This document shows, piece after piece, positions 34,633 to 42,464 of a DNA stretch of 64,000 nucleotides. How positions within the stretch are numbered: position 1 is the stretch's first letter; each line of letters begins with the position of its first letter. A program made the position numbers and the translations under genes. Source of the DNA: Caldifermentibacillus hisashii (lineage in GTDB: Bacteria; Bacillota; Bacilli; Bacillales; Caldibacillaceae); the NCBI RefSeq assembly GCF_027568575.1, contig NZ_JANUVP010000009.1. One strand, written 5' to 3'. The notes under the pieces were generated by a model, which was given only the letters and a program-made list of their open reading frames with translations, did not search any database and had not been told where the DNA came from.

Positions 34633-35334
34633 ATGTCTATCAAAATGTTTTACTATAAACTAGGAAATCAAAGTTTAAACATTAGTCTGTTTTTCACGAT
34701 GATTTCAATTATCATTTCGATATTTTTAGCTGAACATAATAAACCATTAGCATCTTGTTTTCTATTATTGTCTTTAAGTATTTTTTATTATATGATTCAT
34801 TTATATTATTTTAAAAAATCTGTGCGTCTTAACATAAAAAACGGATATAATTATGGTAAGAGCGGACTTGATGTTTTTCTCATTGAAAAGGCATCTTCTT
34901 ATACATATTTTTTTCAGCCGGACGGTACGGCGAATATAAAAATTCAGTTGAAGCATACGTTGAAAGGGCCATATTTGGTTTATTTTGAAAACAATCGGGT
35001 CATGTTTATGAAAATTCGAAAGAAAAATGACCGTTCCATTACATTTACCTTTAACGATGGAAAGGTTATCGGTCACATCGATCCGAAAGGGAAAAAGAAT
35101 ATCATCGGTGAAATTATTTTCCCTCAAAATATATTCAAGATAAAAAGATTGCCGAACCGGGAAATTGTTTTTTACAATAAGTACAGGCAATTAGCTGTAA
35201 GCAAAAAAGGATGGTTGCCGCTTGATTGGAGCAGCTTTTTTCGGTTGAATACACCGGTTGTGACTTTTCAAGAGAAACTGACTAGTACTGAAAAAGCGGC
35301 AATTTTGTTAGCGTTAGTCTGCATCGAGAGGTAA
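34633..35334 (+). CDS. Membrane-anchored protein of unknown function
   Basis: A 233-aa protein with two adjacent N-terminal transmembrane helices (about 14-36 and 40-60) and a C-terminal beta-rich domain (about 75-210): TYFFQPDGTANIKIQL, KVIGHIDPKGKKNIIGEIIF. The repeated short strands faintly recall tubby-C-terminal-like domains, but I do not claim it. GGGAGAAGGG supports the ATG at 34633; the earlier ATG at 34570 has no ribosome binding site. It stands alone. Confidence 0.65.
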   Translation: MSIKMFYYKLGNQSLNISLFFTMISIIISIFLAEHNKPLASCFLLLSLSIFYYMIHLYYFKKSVRLNIKNGYNYGKSGLDVFLIEKASSYTYFFQPDGTANIKIQLKHTLKGPYLVYFENNRVMFMKIRKKNDRSITFTFNDGKVIGHIDPKGKKNIIGEIIFPQNIFKIKRLPNREIVFYNKYRQLAVSKKGWLPLDWSSFFRLNTPVVTFQEKLTSTEKAAILLALVCIER

Positions 35335-35429
35335 TTTAAATTTTTTGAATAAAAGACTGTTTTTAGCAAAGGATACATATGGTAAATTGCAATTTCGCAT
35401 TTACTTATATATAAACAAAGGGTGATAAG

Positions 35430-36017
35430 ATGAAGAAATTTTTTATCGGTGTTCTGCTTGTGCTTGTTATTCTTGCCGGCATTGAGTTGTTTATCCATAA
35501 GGATGGAAAAGAGCATGTTGTTAAAAAGGATGAACAGTTGGTAAACGGTCAATCGCAAGCACAAGCGGTATATGGGGATGCTGCTTCGGGGTTAAAGGTT
35601 GGGACAAAAGCACCGAATTTTACATTACAAACATTATCCGGTGAAACGATAAGTTTGAGTGAATTAGCTGGAAAAAAAGTAATTTTGAATTTCTGGGCAA
35701 CCTGGTGTCCGCCATGCCGAGAAGAAATGCCTGCAATGGAAAGGGTTTACGAACAATATAGTGATTCCAATGTAGAAATAATTGCCGTCAATTCAACTGT
35801 AGGGAAAGAAACAAAAGAAAAAGCAGAAGAATTTGTTAAAGAACTTGGGCTGACGTTTCCGATTCCATTAGATACAGAAGGTGAAGTTATTAAACTTTAT
35901 CAAATATATGGACTGCCGACCAGTTATTTTATTGATACGAATGGAATCATCCACTCCATTTATTTTGGACCGATGGATGAAGCATATATGAAAGAGGAAT
36001 TGACAAAGATGAGTTAA
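35430..36017 (+). CDS. ResA/TlpA-like membrane thiol-disulfide oxidoreductase
   Basis: A 195-aa protein with an N-terminal membrane anchor (about 4-20) and an extracytoplasmic thioredoxin-fold domain. The active site is WCPPC in NFWATWCPPCREEMPAM (about 89-105), with a cis-Pro in YGLPTSYFID. Relatives reduce apocytochrome c (ResA) or act in spore maturation (StoA). No partner genes (resB/C, ccdA) lie nearby, so the substrate is open. AAGGGTGA is its ribosome binding site. Confidence 0.88.
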   Translation: MKKFFIGVLLVLVILAGIELFIHKDGKEHVVKKDEQLVNGQSQAQAVYGDAASGLKVGTKAPNFTLQTLSGETISLSELAGKKVILNFWATWCPPCREEMPAMERVYEQYSDSNVEIIAVNSTVGKETKEKAEEFVKELGLTFPIPLDTEGEVIKLYQIYGLPTSYFIDTNGIIHSIYFGPMDEAYMKEELTKMS

Positions 36018-36131
36018 TCATTATGAATGGGTTGTTTCAAAAAAACAGTTGAAGCAGCCTTTTTCTATTTGAATAAAACGCAGTCTGTTGTTAAGATAGA
36101 TTCAAAGAAATAGAATGTAAGGAGTTTATTT

Positions 36132-37130
36132 ATGTTTACATGTACCTTTAAAAAAGTGCACGGTTCCAAAAATGATTTTATTTTAATTGATGAAAAAAAT
36201 ATGCAAAGAGAACTTAGCCACGAAGAAAAGGTGAAGCTGGCTCTTCTTTTATGCGACCGGAAAACCGGAATTGGAGCGGACGGGATTCTTTTTGTTACTG
36301 TCGGCGGCCGGACAGACGGAACAATGTCCATCTATAATTCGGATGGCACAGTGGCATCCATGTGCGGCAATGGTTTACGTGTTGCCGGAAGATATATTCT
36401 TGAACAAACAGGTAAAGAAGAAGTGATTGTTGAAACATTAAAAGCAGATTTATATGTAAAAAAATATGTTGAACAAGCAGATCTTCCTTTTTACCAAGTT
36501 GAAATTTCACCAATCTTGTTTGATCCGGCATCATTACCGATGAATACGGAAAAAGCAATGATCATAAATGAAAAACTGCCCTATTTATCAGAAAACTTAA
36601 CATTTACTGCGCTTGCCGTCCCGAATCCTCATCTCATTTCCATTGTTCCGAAAGAGATTCTCCTTGGAGGGGAACAGGAGCGGATTGCTTCATTTGTTAA
36701 CAAAGAAAATCAGTATTTTCCTGACGGTGTTAATGTTAGTTTCATTTATCCGATTCAAAAGGGTGAAATTTTTGTTCATACATTTGAACGGGGAGTCGGT
36801 TTTACGAACGCCTGCGGAACCGCAATGTCAGCTTCGAGCTTGGTTGCTATATTGAACGGACTCCACGACTATGAAACACCGCTTATCGTTTACAATAACG
36901 GCGGATTTGTCAAGACCATTGTTCATAAGCAAGACGACAAACAATGGATCGACCTAATTGGCAATGGAACTTATGAATTTGATGGTAAGGTAACGGTTGA
37001 TCTTTCAAGAGATCTCATGAAAGACTTCACCAAATTACAAGCATATGAAGATGAAGTTGAACAATACCGGAAAATAGAAGAAAAAGCGAAACAAAAACGG
37101 ATGGAAATTTTTGGTAGAGAATCCATCTAA
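36132..37130 (+). CDS. dapF: Diaminopimelate epimerase, long form
   Basis: A 332-aa PLP-independent epimerase of the DapF fold, converting LL- to meso-diaminopimelate for lysine and peptidoglycan. Both catalytic cysteines are present: C78 in SMCGNGLR and C228 in TNACGTA. It is about 50 residues longer than B. subtilis DapF. The excess is largely a lysine/glutamate-rich C-terminal helix (from about 285, LQAYEDEVEQYRKIEEKAK). The substrate-binding turn reads HGSKNDF instead of HGxGNxF. It may be the cell's DapF or a divergent paralogue. AAGGAG precedes the ATG. It is convergent with ligD. Confidence 0.82.
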   Translation: MFTCTFKKVHGSKNDFILIDEKNMQRELSHEEKVKLALLLCDRKTGIGADGILFVTVGGRTDGTMSIYNSDGTVASMCGNGLRVAGRYILEQTGKEEVIVETLKADLYVKKYVEQADLPFYQVEISPILFDPASLPMNTEKAMIINEKLPYLSENLTFTALAVPNPHLISIVPKEILLGGEQERIASFVNKENQYFPDGVNVSFIYPIQKGEIFVHTFERGVGFTNACGTAMSASSLVAILNGLHDYETPLIVYNNGGFVKTIVHKQDDKQWIDLIGNGTYEFDGKVTVDLSRDLMKDFTKLQAYEDEVEQYRKIEEKAKQKRMEIFGRESI

Positions 37131-37151
37131 ATAGTGATTCATGCATCCGGC

Positions 37152-39002
37152 TTACTTGTCTTTTATGAAACGAATCATTTCCTGTAGTGGCCCGTCATTG
37201 TCAACTTGAAAAAAAGAAGCAAAGGGATTTCCTTTTCCTTCTATCCTTTTCATAACCACATCTATGGAAAAACCGTCGGGGGTGATGTTTTCGGTTAACT
37301 CATCCCATTCCAGCGGTGCGGCCACACCGGCGTTTGCATTTCCCCGAACCGAAAACGGGCAAATGATCGTCTTTCCTTTTGCATGTTGGATGTAATCAAC
37401 ATACAACCGATGACCGCGGTTTTTCTTTAACCGTTCAATTGTAAAATGCTTGTCATTTTTCATAAGTAAATAATTGGCGATAAATTCAGTGAACTTCCTC
37501 GTTTGATTCCAAGTGATTCGGTTGCCGGATAGCGGAAAATACACTTGAATTCCCCGATTGCCGGACACTTTGACAAAAGCATGAAGTCCTAACTTGTCAA
37601 TAATATCTTCCTTTAGATAAAGGGCAGCTTCGATGGCCAGCGGAAATTCTGCCTTTGTTGGCGGATCTAAATCAATAACAACTTCTGTCGGGAATTTTTT
37701 ATCAATGGTTCGGAATGGGGTATGAAATTCAATTGCCAACTGGTTGCCGAGCCAAAGAAATGTTTCAAAATTATTGCATAAAATATAATTTATTCCTTCG
37801 TCCAAATAAGTCTCCACAAAGTCCGGTGCATAGTCCGGACAGTTTTTCTGAAAAAAAGCTTCCCCGAAAATCCCATGCGGATAGCGGATAACAGTAAGTA
37901 ATCGATTTCTTAAAAACGGTTCCATATAAGGGAAAATAAATTTCAGATATTTAATATAATCTAATTTCGTTATTGAATTTTTTTCCCAAAGCGGTTTTTC
38001 CGGATGGGTGATATTGATCGGAATATCCGTATCAGTTTCCGTCTTGTTCACTTCGGACATTTCCATCATCTTGGAAAGGGTACAGTCAGCCGGTGATGTC
38101 TGGAAAAGAAATTGAGAAAAAAACGGCTCACGTAAAGTTCCATCATAAAATTGTAAATAAAATAATTCTACACATATTGAAGGCAGTACATACACGAATT
38201 GGGCGTCTTCATCGGTGGCATTTTTCTTCATTATTTGAATCAATATATTTGTTTCATCCTGATTCATTCCATTTTTGAAAAGACCTATGGGAATGATCTT
38301 TTCTTTTTCATAAACAGCAACATGAAAAAATCCGTTGTTTTTCTCAAAAGCAGTAATGAAACAGTGCACTTTTTTCCAATTTTTGATCTTAAGCCATTGT
38401 GTCGTTCTCTTTCCTTCAATCCATTTGCTTTCTGCCTGCTTTGCGACGATTCCTTCTCCTTCTTTCTGCTTGACCGTTTCCCAAACCTCATGAAACTCTT
38501 TATGAAATGGAAGAAACTGGATAAAGCAATGATTGGCCGGGTCGGGTGAAAGGGGAAGACTGCAATGCTTCATCACTTGATAAAGCAGCTCCTTTCGTTT
38601 TAGAAAAGGCTGCTTTGTCACCCATTGACCTTTTAATTGAAGTAAGTCAAACGCAAGATAAGTGGAAGTGTTTGACAGCGATGCTTCAAAAATTCGCTTT
38701 TTACAGCGCATTCGTCCCCTAGTCTGCAAACGAAAAAAATCACTCTTACTGTCATTTTCCAAAATGGTCAATTCACCGTCCAATAGGATGGGAAAAAAAT
38801 CGGATAATTGTTTTTTATAATGATTAAAAAAATTGACTGCTTCAGGAAACTGGTCAATCAGACTTTTACCGTTGCGACTAATCATATCAATTCCTTGATC
38901 ATCCATTTGTATGATGGCACGAAACCCGTCATATTTAATTTCATAAACCCATTTTTCTTCTTTTGGAACATCAAAGGATAGTGTAGGCAGCATTGGTTTC
39001 AT
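37152..39002 (-). CDS. ligD: DNA ligase D (ligase-polymerase) for NHEJ
   Basis: A 616-aa two-domain end-joining enzyme. The N-terminal ATP-dependent ligase has nucleotidyl Lys23 (YEIKYDGFR), LLDGEL near 90 and EGIVAKQ near 190. The C-terminal primase-polymerase domain starts near 333 (THPEKPLWEK), with VVIDLDPP metal-binding aspartates near 433 and VSGNRGIQVYFPL. The nuclease domain of mycobacterial LigD is absent, as in B. subtilis YkoU. It is divergent from ku, its partner; in B. subtilis both act in spore DNA repair. Confidence 0.94.
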   Translation of the reverse strand: MKPMLPTLSFDVPKEEKWVYEIKYDGFRAIIQMDDQGIDMISRNGKSLIDQFPEAVNFFNHYKKQLSDFFPILLDGELTILENDSKSDFFRLQTRGRMRCKKRIFEASLSNTSTYLAFDLLQLKGQWVTKQPFLKRKELLYQVMKHCSLPLSPDPANHCFIQFLPFHKEFHEVWETVKQKEGEGIVAKQAESKWIEGKRTTQWLKIKNWKKVHCFITAFEKNNGFFHVAVYEKEKIIPIGLFKNGMNQDETNILIQIMKKNATDEDAQFVYVLPSICVELFYLQFYDGTLREPFFSQFLFQTSPADCTLSKMMEMSEVNKTETDTDIPINITHPEKPLWEKNSITKLDYIKYLKFIFPYMEPFLRNRLLTVIRYPHGIFGEAFFQKNCPDYAPDFVETYLDEGINYILCNNFETFLWLGNQLAIEFHTPFRTIDKKFPTEVVIDLDPPTKAEFPLAIEAALYLKEDIIDKLGLHAFVKVSGNRGIQVYFPLSGNRITWNQTRKFTEFIANYLLMKNDKHFTIERLKKNRGHRLYVDYIQHAKGKTIICPFSVRGNANAGVAAPLEWDELTENITPDGFSIDVVMKRIEGKGNPFASFFQVDNDGPLQEMIRFIKDK

Positions 39003-39058
39003 TTTTTATCACCCGTTTTTTAATAAAAGAACTTTGAAAAGCTGGTATCATCTAACAG

Positions 39059-39083
39059 TGGTCGCTACTTGCGCTTTTCTTAG
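39059..39083 (+). repeat. Relic of the long hairpin repeat end
   Basis: GTCGCTACTTGCGCTTTTCTTA equals the terminal GTCGCTA and GCGCTTTTCTTA of the long repeats, with the intervening 13 bases lost. It lies in the ligD-ku divergent promoter region. Confidence 0.5.
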
Positions 39084-39190
39084 TATATCTATAGTAGTAA
39101 TAACTTATTTACCAAAAGTTCATCTGTATGAAAAAAACGGTGCTTATGAACACTATGTAATAAAAACAAAGATAAAGGGATGATTATGAA

Positions 39191-40033
39191 ATGCATACAA
39201 TGTGGAAAGGAAGTATCAGCTTCGGGTTAGTAAATATTCCGGTAAAATTGCATGCTGCGACGGAAGATAAAGATGTAAAATTTCGGAGTCTGCATAAAAA
39301 ATGTCATACCCCCATCAAATATCAAAAAGTATGTCCCAATTGTAATATAGAAATCTCCAATGATGAAATTGTGAGGGCTTATGAATATACAAAAGGAAAA
39401 TATATCGTTATTGAGGATGAAGATTTTGCCGGTCTTGAAAAAGAAATAGAAGATAAAGCAGTTGAGATTATCGATTTTGTGAAAATTACAGATATTGATC
39501 CGATTTATTTTAAACGCAGTTACTACTTGTCTCCGAATGAAGGAGGGGTTAAAGCGTATTCATTATTAAGAAAAGCGTTGCAAGAAACTGAAAAAGTCGG
39601 TATTGCCAAAATTGTCATCCGCTCCAAAGAGCAGCTTGCCGTGATCCGGGTTTATGAAAACACATTGGTAATGGAGACAATTCATTATCCCGATGAGGTT
39701 CGAAAAGCAAAGGACGTACCGAATGTCCCTTCTGCTAACCAAATAACAAAGAAGGAATTGGACACGGCCATTCTTTTGATTGATCAATTATCAACGGAAT
39801 TTCATCCGGAAAAATATCATGATGAATATCAAGAAGCGGTATTAAACTTAATTGAAGCAAAACGGACAGGAGAAGAAATGGTGACACCCGAGACAAAAGA
39901 TAAGCCGAATAATGTTATGGATTTAATGGCAGCCCTACAAGCTTCGATAGACCGAACAAAACCGAATCAGGAAACAAAAGAAAAACCGGTTAAAAAACGG
40001 AAACCTGTTACTCGTGCCAAGAAAAAAGCTTAG
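39191..40033 (+). CDS. ku: Ku DNA end-binding protein
   Basis: A 280-aa bacterial Ku homodimer subunit that binds double-strand ends and recruits LigD. It opens MWKGSISFGLVNIPVKLHAA, has the CPNC element in QKVCPNCNIEI, and carries a basic C-terminal tail (KKRKPVTRAKKKA) that usually mediates DNA binding and LigD contact. The ATG at 39186 is out of frame; 39191 is the start. Divergently arranged with ligD. Confidence 0.94.
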   Translation: MHTMWKGSISFGLVNIPVKLHAATEDKDVKFRSLHKKCHTPIKYQKVCPNCNIEISNDEIVRAYEYTKGKYIVIEDEDFAGLEKEIEDKAVEIIDFVKITDIDPIYFKRSYYLSPNEGGVKAYSLLRKALQETEKVGIAKIVIRSKEQLAVIRVYENTLVMETIHYPDEVRKAKDVPNVPSANQITKKELDTAILLIDQLSTEFHPEKYHDEYQEAVLNLIEAKRTGEEMVTPETKDKPNNVMDLMAALQASIDRTKPNQETKEKPVKKRKPVTRAKKKA

Positions 40034-40116
40034 TAAGGGGAAGAGGCTGATAAGAAGTGGCGCGATTTTTTTCTTAACATACAATAGAGAGAAAAATTTA
40101 AGAGGAGGAAGCGGTA

Positions 40117-40650
40117 TTGTATCAGGTTGGTTATTTTTGTTATCCTGTTCAACCATGGCCATTGTATTACCACGGTAGTCAAACACCGGTGAGGGCTTAC
40201 GCTGAAATAAAAGGGGGACCATTGGCACCGAATATTCATGGCTTTGTTGTATTTACCGATATGGGCAATGGAACCGATGTGTTTGTTGAGGTAAACGGGC
40301 TACCGCCATATCAAAAGCGAGGAAATGGTCAAGACCCTATCGGTCCACATGGCTTTCATATTCATGAAAAAGGCAGTTGTGCGGTAGGGAAGGGGGATGA
40401 TCCGTTTCAAGAAGCCGGCGGTCACTGGAACCCGACCAATCAACCACATGGGAATCATGCAGGGGATCTGCCTGTCATATTTTCGAACAACGGGTACACA
40501 CGCATGAATGTGTTTACGGACAAATTTCGTGTCCGTGAAGTGATTGGGAAAGCAATGATCATTCATGAAAGCCCTGATGACTTCCGGACGCAGCCTGCAG
40601 GTGACGCAGGAAAACGACTTGCTTGTGGTGTGATTAAACCGTTTTATTAA
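40117..40650 (+). CDS. sodC: Cu/Zn superoxide dismutase-like protein without export signal
   Basis: A 177-aa SodC-fold protein. Copper and zinc ligands look complete: HGFHIHEKGSC, AGGHWNP with QPHGNHAGDLP, and IIHESPDD. The disulfide partner is in LACGVIK. B. subtilis YojM by contrast lacks some copper ligands. Unlike normal bacterial SodC there is no signal peptide or lipobox. The protein begins MYQVGYFCYPVQPWPLYYHG, an aromatic stretch reminiscent of spore-coat-associated proteins. The TTG start is fixed by AGGAGG eight bases upstream. A spore-surface role is my inference. Confidence 0.82.
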   Translation: MYQVGYFCYPVQPWPLYYHGSQTPVRAYAEIKGGPLAPNIHGFVVFTDMGNGTDVFVEVNGLPPYQKRGNGQDPIGPHGFHIHEKGSCAVGKGDDPFQEAGGHWNPTNQPHGNHAGDLPVIFSNNGYTRMNVFTDKFRVREVIGKAMIIHESPDDFRTQPAGDAGKRLACGVIKPFY

Positions 40651-40736
40651 AAAAATGGATCCGATCTTAACGGCAGTCAAGACCCCCACTTTCAAGATTT
40701 TCGAATTTATAAAAAAAGTTGGTGAGAAACGGGCTG

Positions 40737-40756
40737 CCCGTATGCGTCCGATTGTA
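40737..40756 (+). repeat. Motif shared with the fhs leader
   Basis: CCCGTATGCGTCCGATTGTA closely matches CCCGCATGCGTCCAATTATT at 11424-11443, with similar TTAAC/TTACC-type bases after it. Here it is preceded by CGGGCTG, which makes a small CGGG/CCCG hairpin. It lies between sodC and the csp promoter; its role is unknown. Confidence 0.45.
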
Positions 40757-40829
40757 TTAACTTACCGTCCATAGAGGATAGAAAAATAAGGGAAACTGCA
40801 AAATTTTTAAAAAAACCCTAATATTTGAG

Positions 40830-40858
40830 TTGACATTTTCAGCAAATTCCTTTATATT
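40830..40858 (+). promoter_or_regulatory. SigA-type promoter of the csp pair
   Basis: TTGACA (40830-40835), a 17-base spacer and TATATT (40853-40858). This predicts a start near 40865 and a leader of about 150 bases. Confidence 0.8.
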
Positions 40859-40899
40859 TATAAGTGTGATACATAGTTCTTTATATTTTTTTGGGATTT

Positions 40900-40964
40900 A
40901 AAGTCGCAACACCAAATGATGTAGGCGATTTAAGTTGTCCTGCATCTCGGTTTGCGACTTTTTT
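40900..40964 (+). terminator. Leader terminator/attenuator upstream of csp
   Basis: AAAGTCGCAA (40900-40909) pairs with TTGCGACTTT (40952-40961) and ends in TTTTTT. Inside it GATGTAGG (40918-40925) pairs with CCTGCATC (40939-40946). It lies between the promoter at 40830 and the csp start at 41014. Transcripts would therefore end near 40964 as a ~100-nt RNA unless the terminator is bypassed. Confidence 0.8.
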
Positions 40965-41013
40965 CATTATATAAGAAGTATGTAAAAATGTTCATATTTT
41001 TAGGAGGATTAAC

Positions 41014-41214
41014 ATGAATCAAGGTAAAGTAAAATGGTTTAACACAGAAAAAGGTTTCGGATTCATCGAAGTAGACGGCGGAAATGATGTATTTGTACAT
41101 TATTCAGCTATTCAAGGTGATGGATTCAAAACATTAGAAGAAGGGCAATCTGTTTCTTTTGATATCGTTGAAGGTAACCGTGGACCACAAGCTGCTAACG
41201 TTGTAAGACTATAA
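41014..41214 (+). CDS. Cold shock protein (CspB/CspC type), first of tandem pair
   Basis: A 66-aa OB-fold RNA chaperone with RNP1 KGFGFIEV and RNP2 DVFVHYSAIQ, ending NVVRL. TAGGAGGATTA sets the ATG. The sequence is very close to CspD of this window (9992-10192) and to the next gene, suggesting local duplication. The long leader with an intrinsic terminator points to control by transcript elongation. Confidence 0.92.
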   Translation: MNQGKVKWFNTEKGFGFIEVDGGNDVFVHYSAIQGDGFKTLEEGQSVSFDIVEGNRGPQAANVVRL

Positions 41215-41223
41215 TAAATCATT

Positions 41224-41262
41224 GGTGATGGGCAAAGTGGTTCATCACCATATTTAATTTTT
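41224..41262 (+). terminator. Terminator after the first tandem csp gene
   Basis: GGTGATG pairs with CATCACC around a 12-base loop, followed by an AT-rich run ending in TTTTT. Confidence 0.75.
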
Positions 41263-41381
41263 GGAATTTCTTCCACTAATTTTTCTTGTTTTTTTCAAAA
41301 AGAACGTTTAGAATTCAATTTTTCATTTATAATAGTAATGTATGGGTAGAAAGCCCACATTCATTTTTTAGGAGGATTTAC

Positions 41382-41582
41382 ATGGCAACAGGAAAAGTAA
41401 AATGGTTTAATGCTGAAAAAGGATTTGGTTTTATTCAACAAGAGGACGGCAACGATGTATTTGTACATTATTCTGCCATCCAAGGAGAAGGTTTCAAAAC
41501 ATTGGAAGAAGGACAAAGCGTTTCATTTGATATTGAAGAAGGTCAAAGAGGACCTCAAGCAGTAAATGTTCAAAAGATATAA
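41382..41582 (+). CDS. Cold shock protein, second of tandem pair
   Basis: A 66-aa Csp (MATGKVKWFNAEKGFGFIQQ; RNP2 DVFVHYSAI; ending NVQKI). It differs from the first copy mainly at RNP1 flank QQEDGND and the C-terminus. TAGGAGGATTT precedes the ATG. TATAAT at 41328-41333 may be its own -10 box. A strong terminator follows. In-frame starts upstream (41286) lack a ribosome binding site. Confidence 0.92.
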   Translation: MATGKVKWFNAEKGFGFIQQEDGNDVFVHYSAIQGEGFKTLEEGQSVSFDIEEGQRGPQAVNVQKI

Positions 41583-41627
41583 TCTTGTTCACTTCAATGT
41601 AAAATAACGAAATCTTGATCAAATAAT

Positions 41628-41670
41628 TAGGGGTTGTCCATCACTTGGGGACAGCCCCTTTGTTGTTTTT
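41628..41670 (+). terminator. Terminator after the second tandem csp gene
   Basis: GGGGTTGTCC pairs (one G-T pair) with GGACAGCCCC, followed by TTTGTTGTTTTT. Confidence 0.88.
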
Positions 41671-41701
41671 AGTCGAATATAGATTAAAAACTGTTGATGG
41701 T

Positions 41702-42211
41702 TTAATCCTCTTTTGGTTGTAAATGGAGCGGCGGTGGAACTAACCAACCTTTTTCTTTATTCAGTCGTAAAAATTTGCCGCCAAGAACCGCTTTTTTTCC
41801 GTGAAATCTGCCAAATAACAAGGCAATATCTTCCCGAATGGCCTGCCCCATCATCGTACTGCAGGTGATTAATCCTGCCGCGATGTCAGCGGATATTTTT
41901 GCCGCAATTTCATTATCCATAAATCTTGCGCCTGCAGGAATACTTTCTAAATCTGCAACCGGTCTTGCTGGTGGCGAAGGTGGCAGACCAACACCATTTT
42001 CTTTTAACAACTCTGCTACTTCTTTCATTTCTTCTTGACTTGCTGTAATCGCTTCATGAATTAATTCCTTAAGATCACCGTCACCAGCATGGTTTAACAT
42101 CGTCTGATAGGCGGCAACACATGCTTGTGATGTAAATAAAAATGACCATATACCAAATACTTCCCCATAATGTAATGGTTCATTTTTGGGGTTTCCGCTT
42201 AAAATACCCAT
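41702..42211 (-). CDS. DUF3231 family protein with duplicated start region
   Basis: A 169-aa ferritin-like helical protein of the Bacillus DUF3231 family. It has HYGEVFGIWSFLFTSQACV, a proline-rich turn GLPPSPPARP and SADIAAGLITCSTMMGQAIR. The function is unknown. The coding frame begins MGILSGNPKNE at 42211, but that ATG has no ribosome binding site. The GGAGG lies in front of a second copy of the same start (ATG at 42275), whose frame stops after 13 codons. The gene may be poorly expressed or read by reinitiation. Confidence 0.75.
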   Translation of the reverse strand: MGILSGNPKNEPLHYGEVFGIWSFLFTSQACVAAYQTMLNHAGDGDLKELIHEAITASQEEMKEVAELLKENGVGLPPSPPARPVADLESIPAGARFMDNEIAAKISADIAAGLITCSTMMGQAIREDIALLFGRFHGKKAVLGGKFLRLNKEKGWLVPPPLHLQPKED

Positions 42212-42283
42212 ACATTAACAACAATGAAATCTATCATTTCTTGGCAGTCTTCCGGTTTCCGCTTAAAATACCCATACATTAAC
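42190..42283 (-). repeat. 30-bp direct repeat duplicating a gene start
   Basis: Positions 42190-42219 and 42254-42283 are identical over 30 bases, with a period of 64. Each contains GTTAATGTATGGGTATTTTA, the start of the DUF3231 frame on the minus strand. Because 64 is not a multiple of three, the outer start runs out of frame (MGILSGNRKTAKK, stop). Confidence 0.9.
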
Positions 42284-42464
42284 CTCCCAATTTATAGCTT
42301 TAATTTACAATATTATCGTTTCCTATTTGTTTTAACTTAACCACCTAAACGAATTAGTAAAACTTTCCTGAAATCCATGAAGGAGTTGACAGAGAACGAT
42401 TATTTTCAACTGTTGAGGGGAACACTAACAAACATCTTAAAATATCAATTTGGGGAGGATCTGG

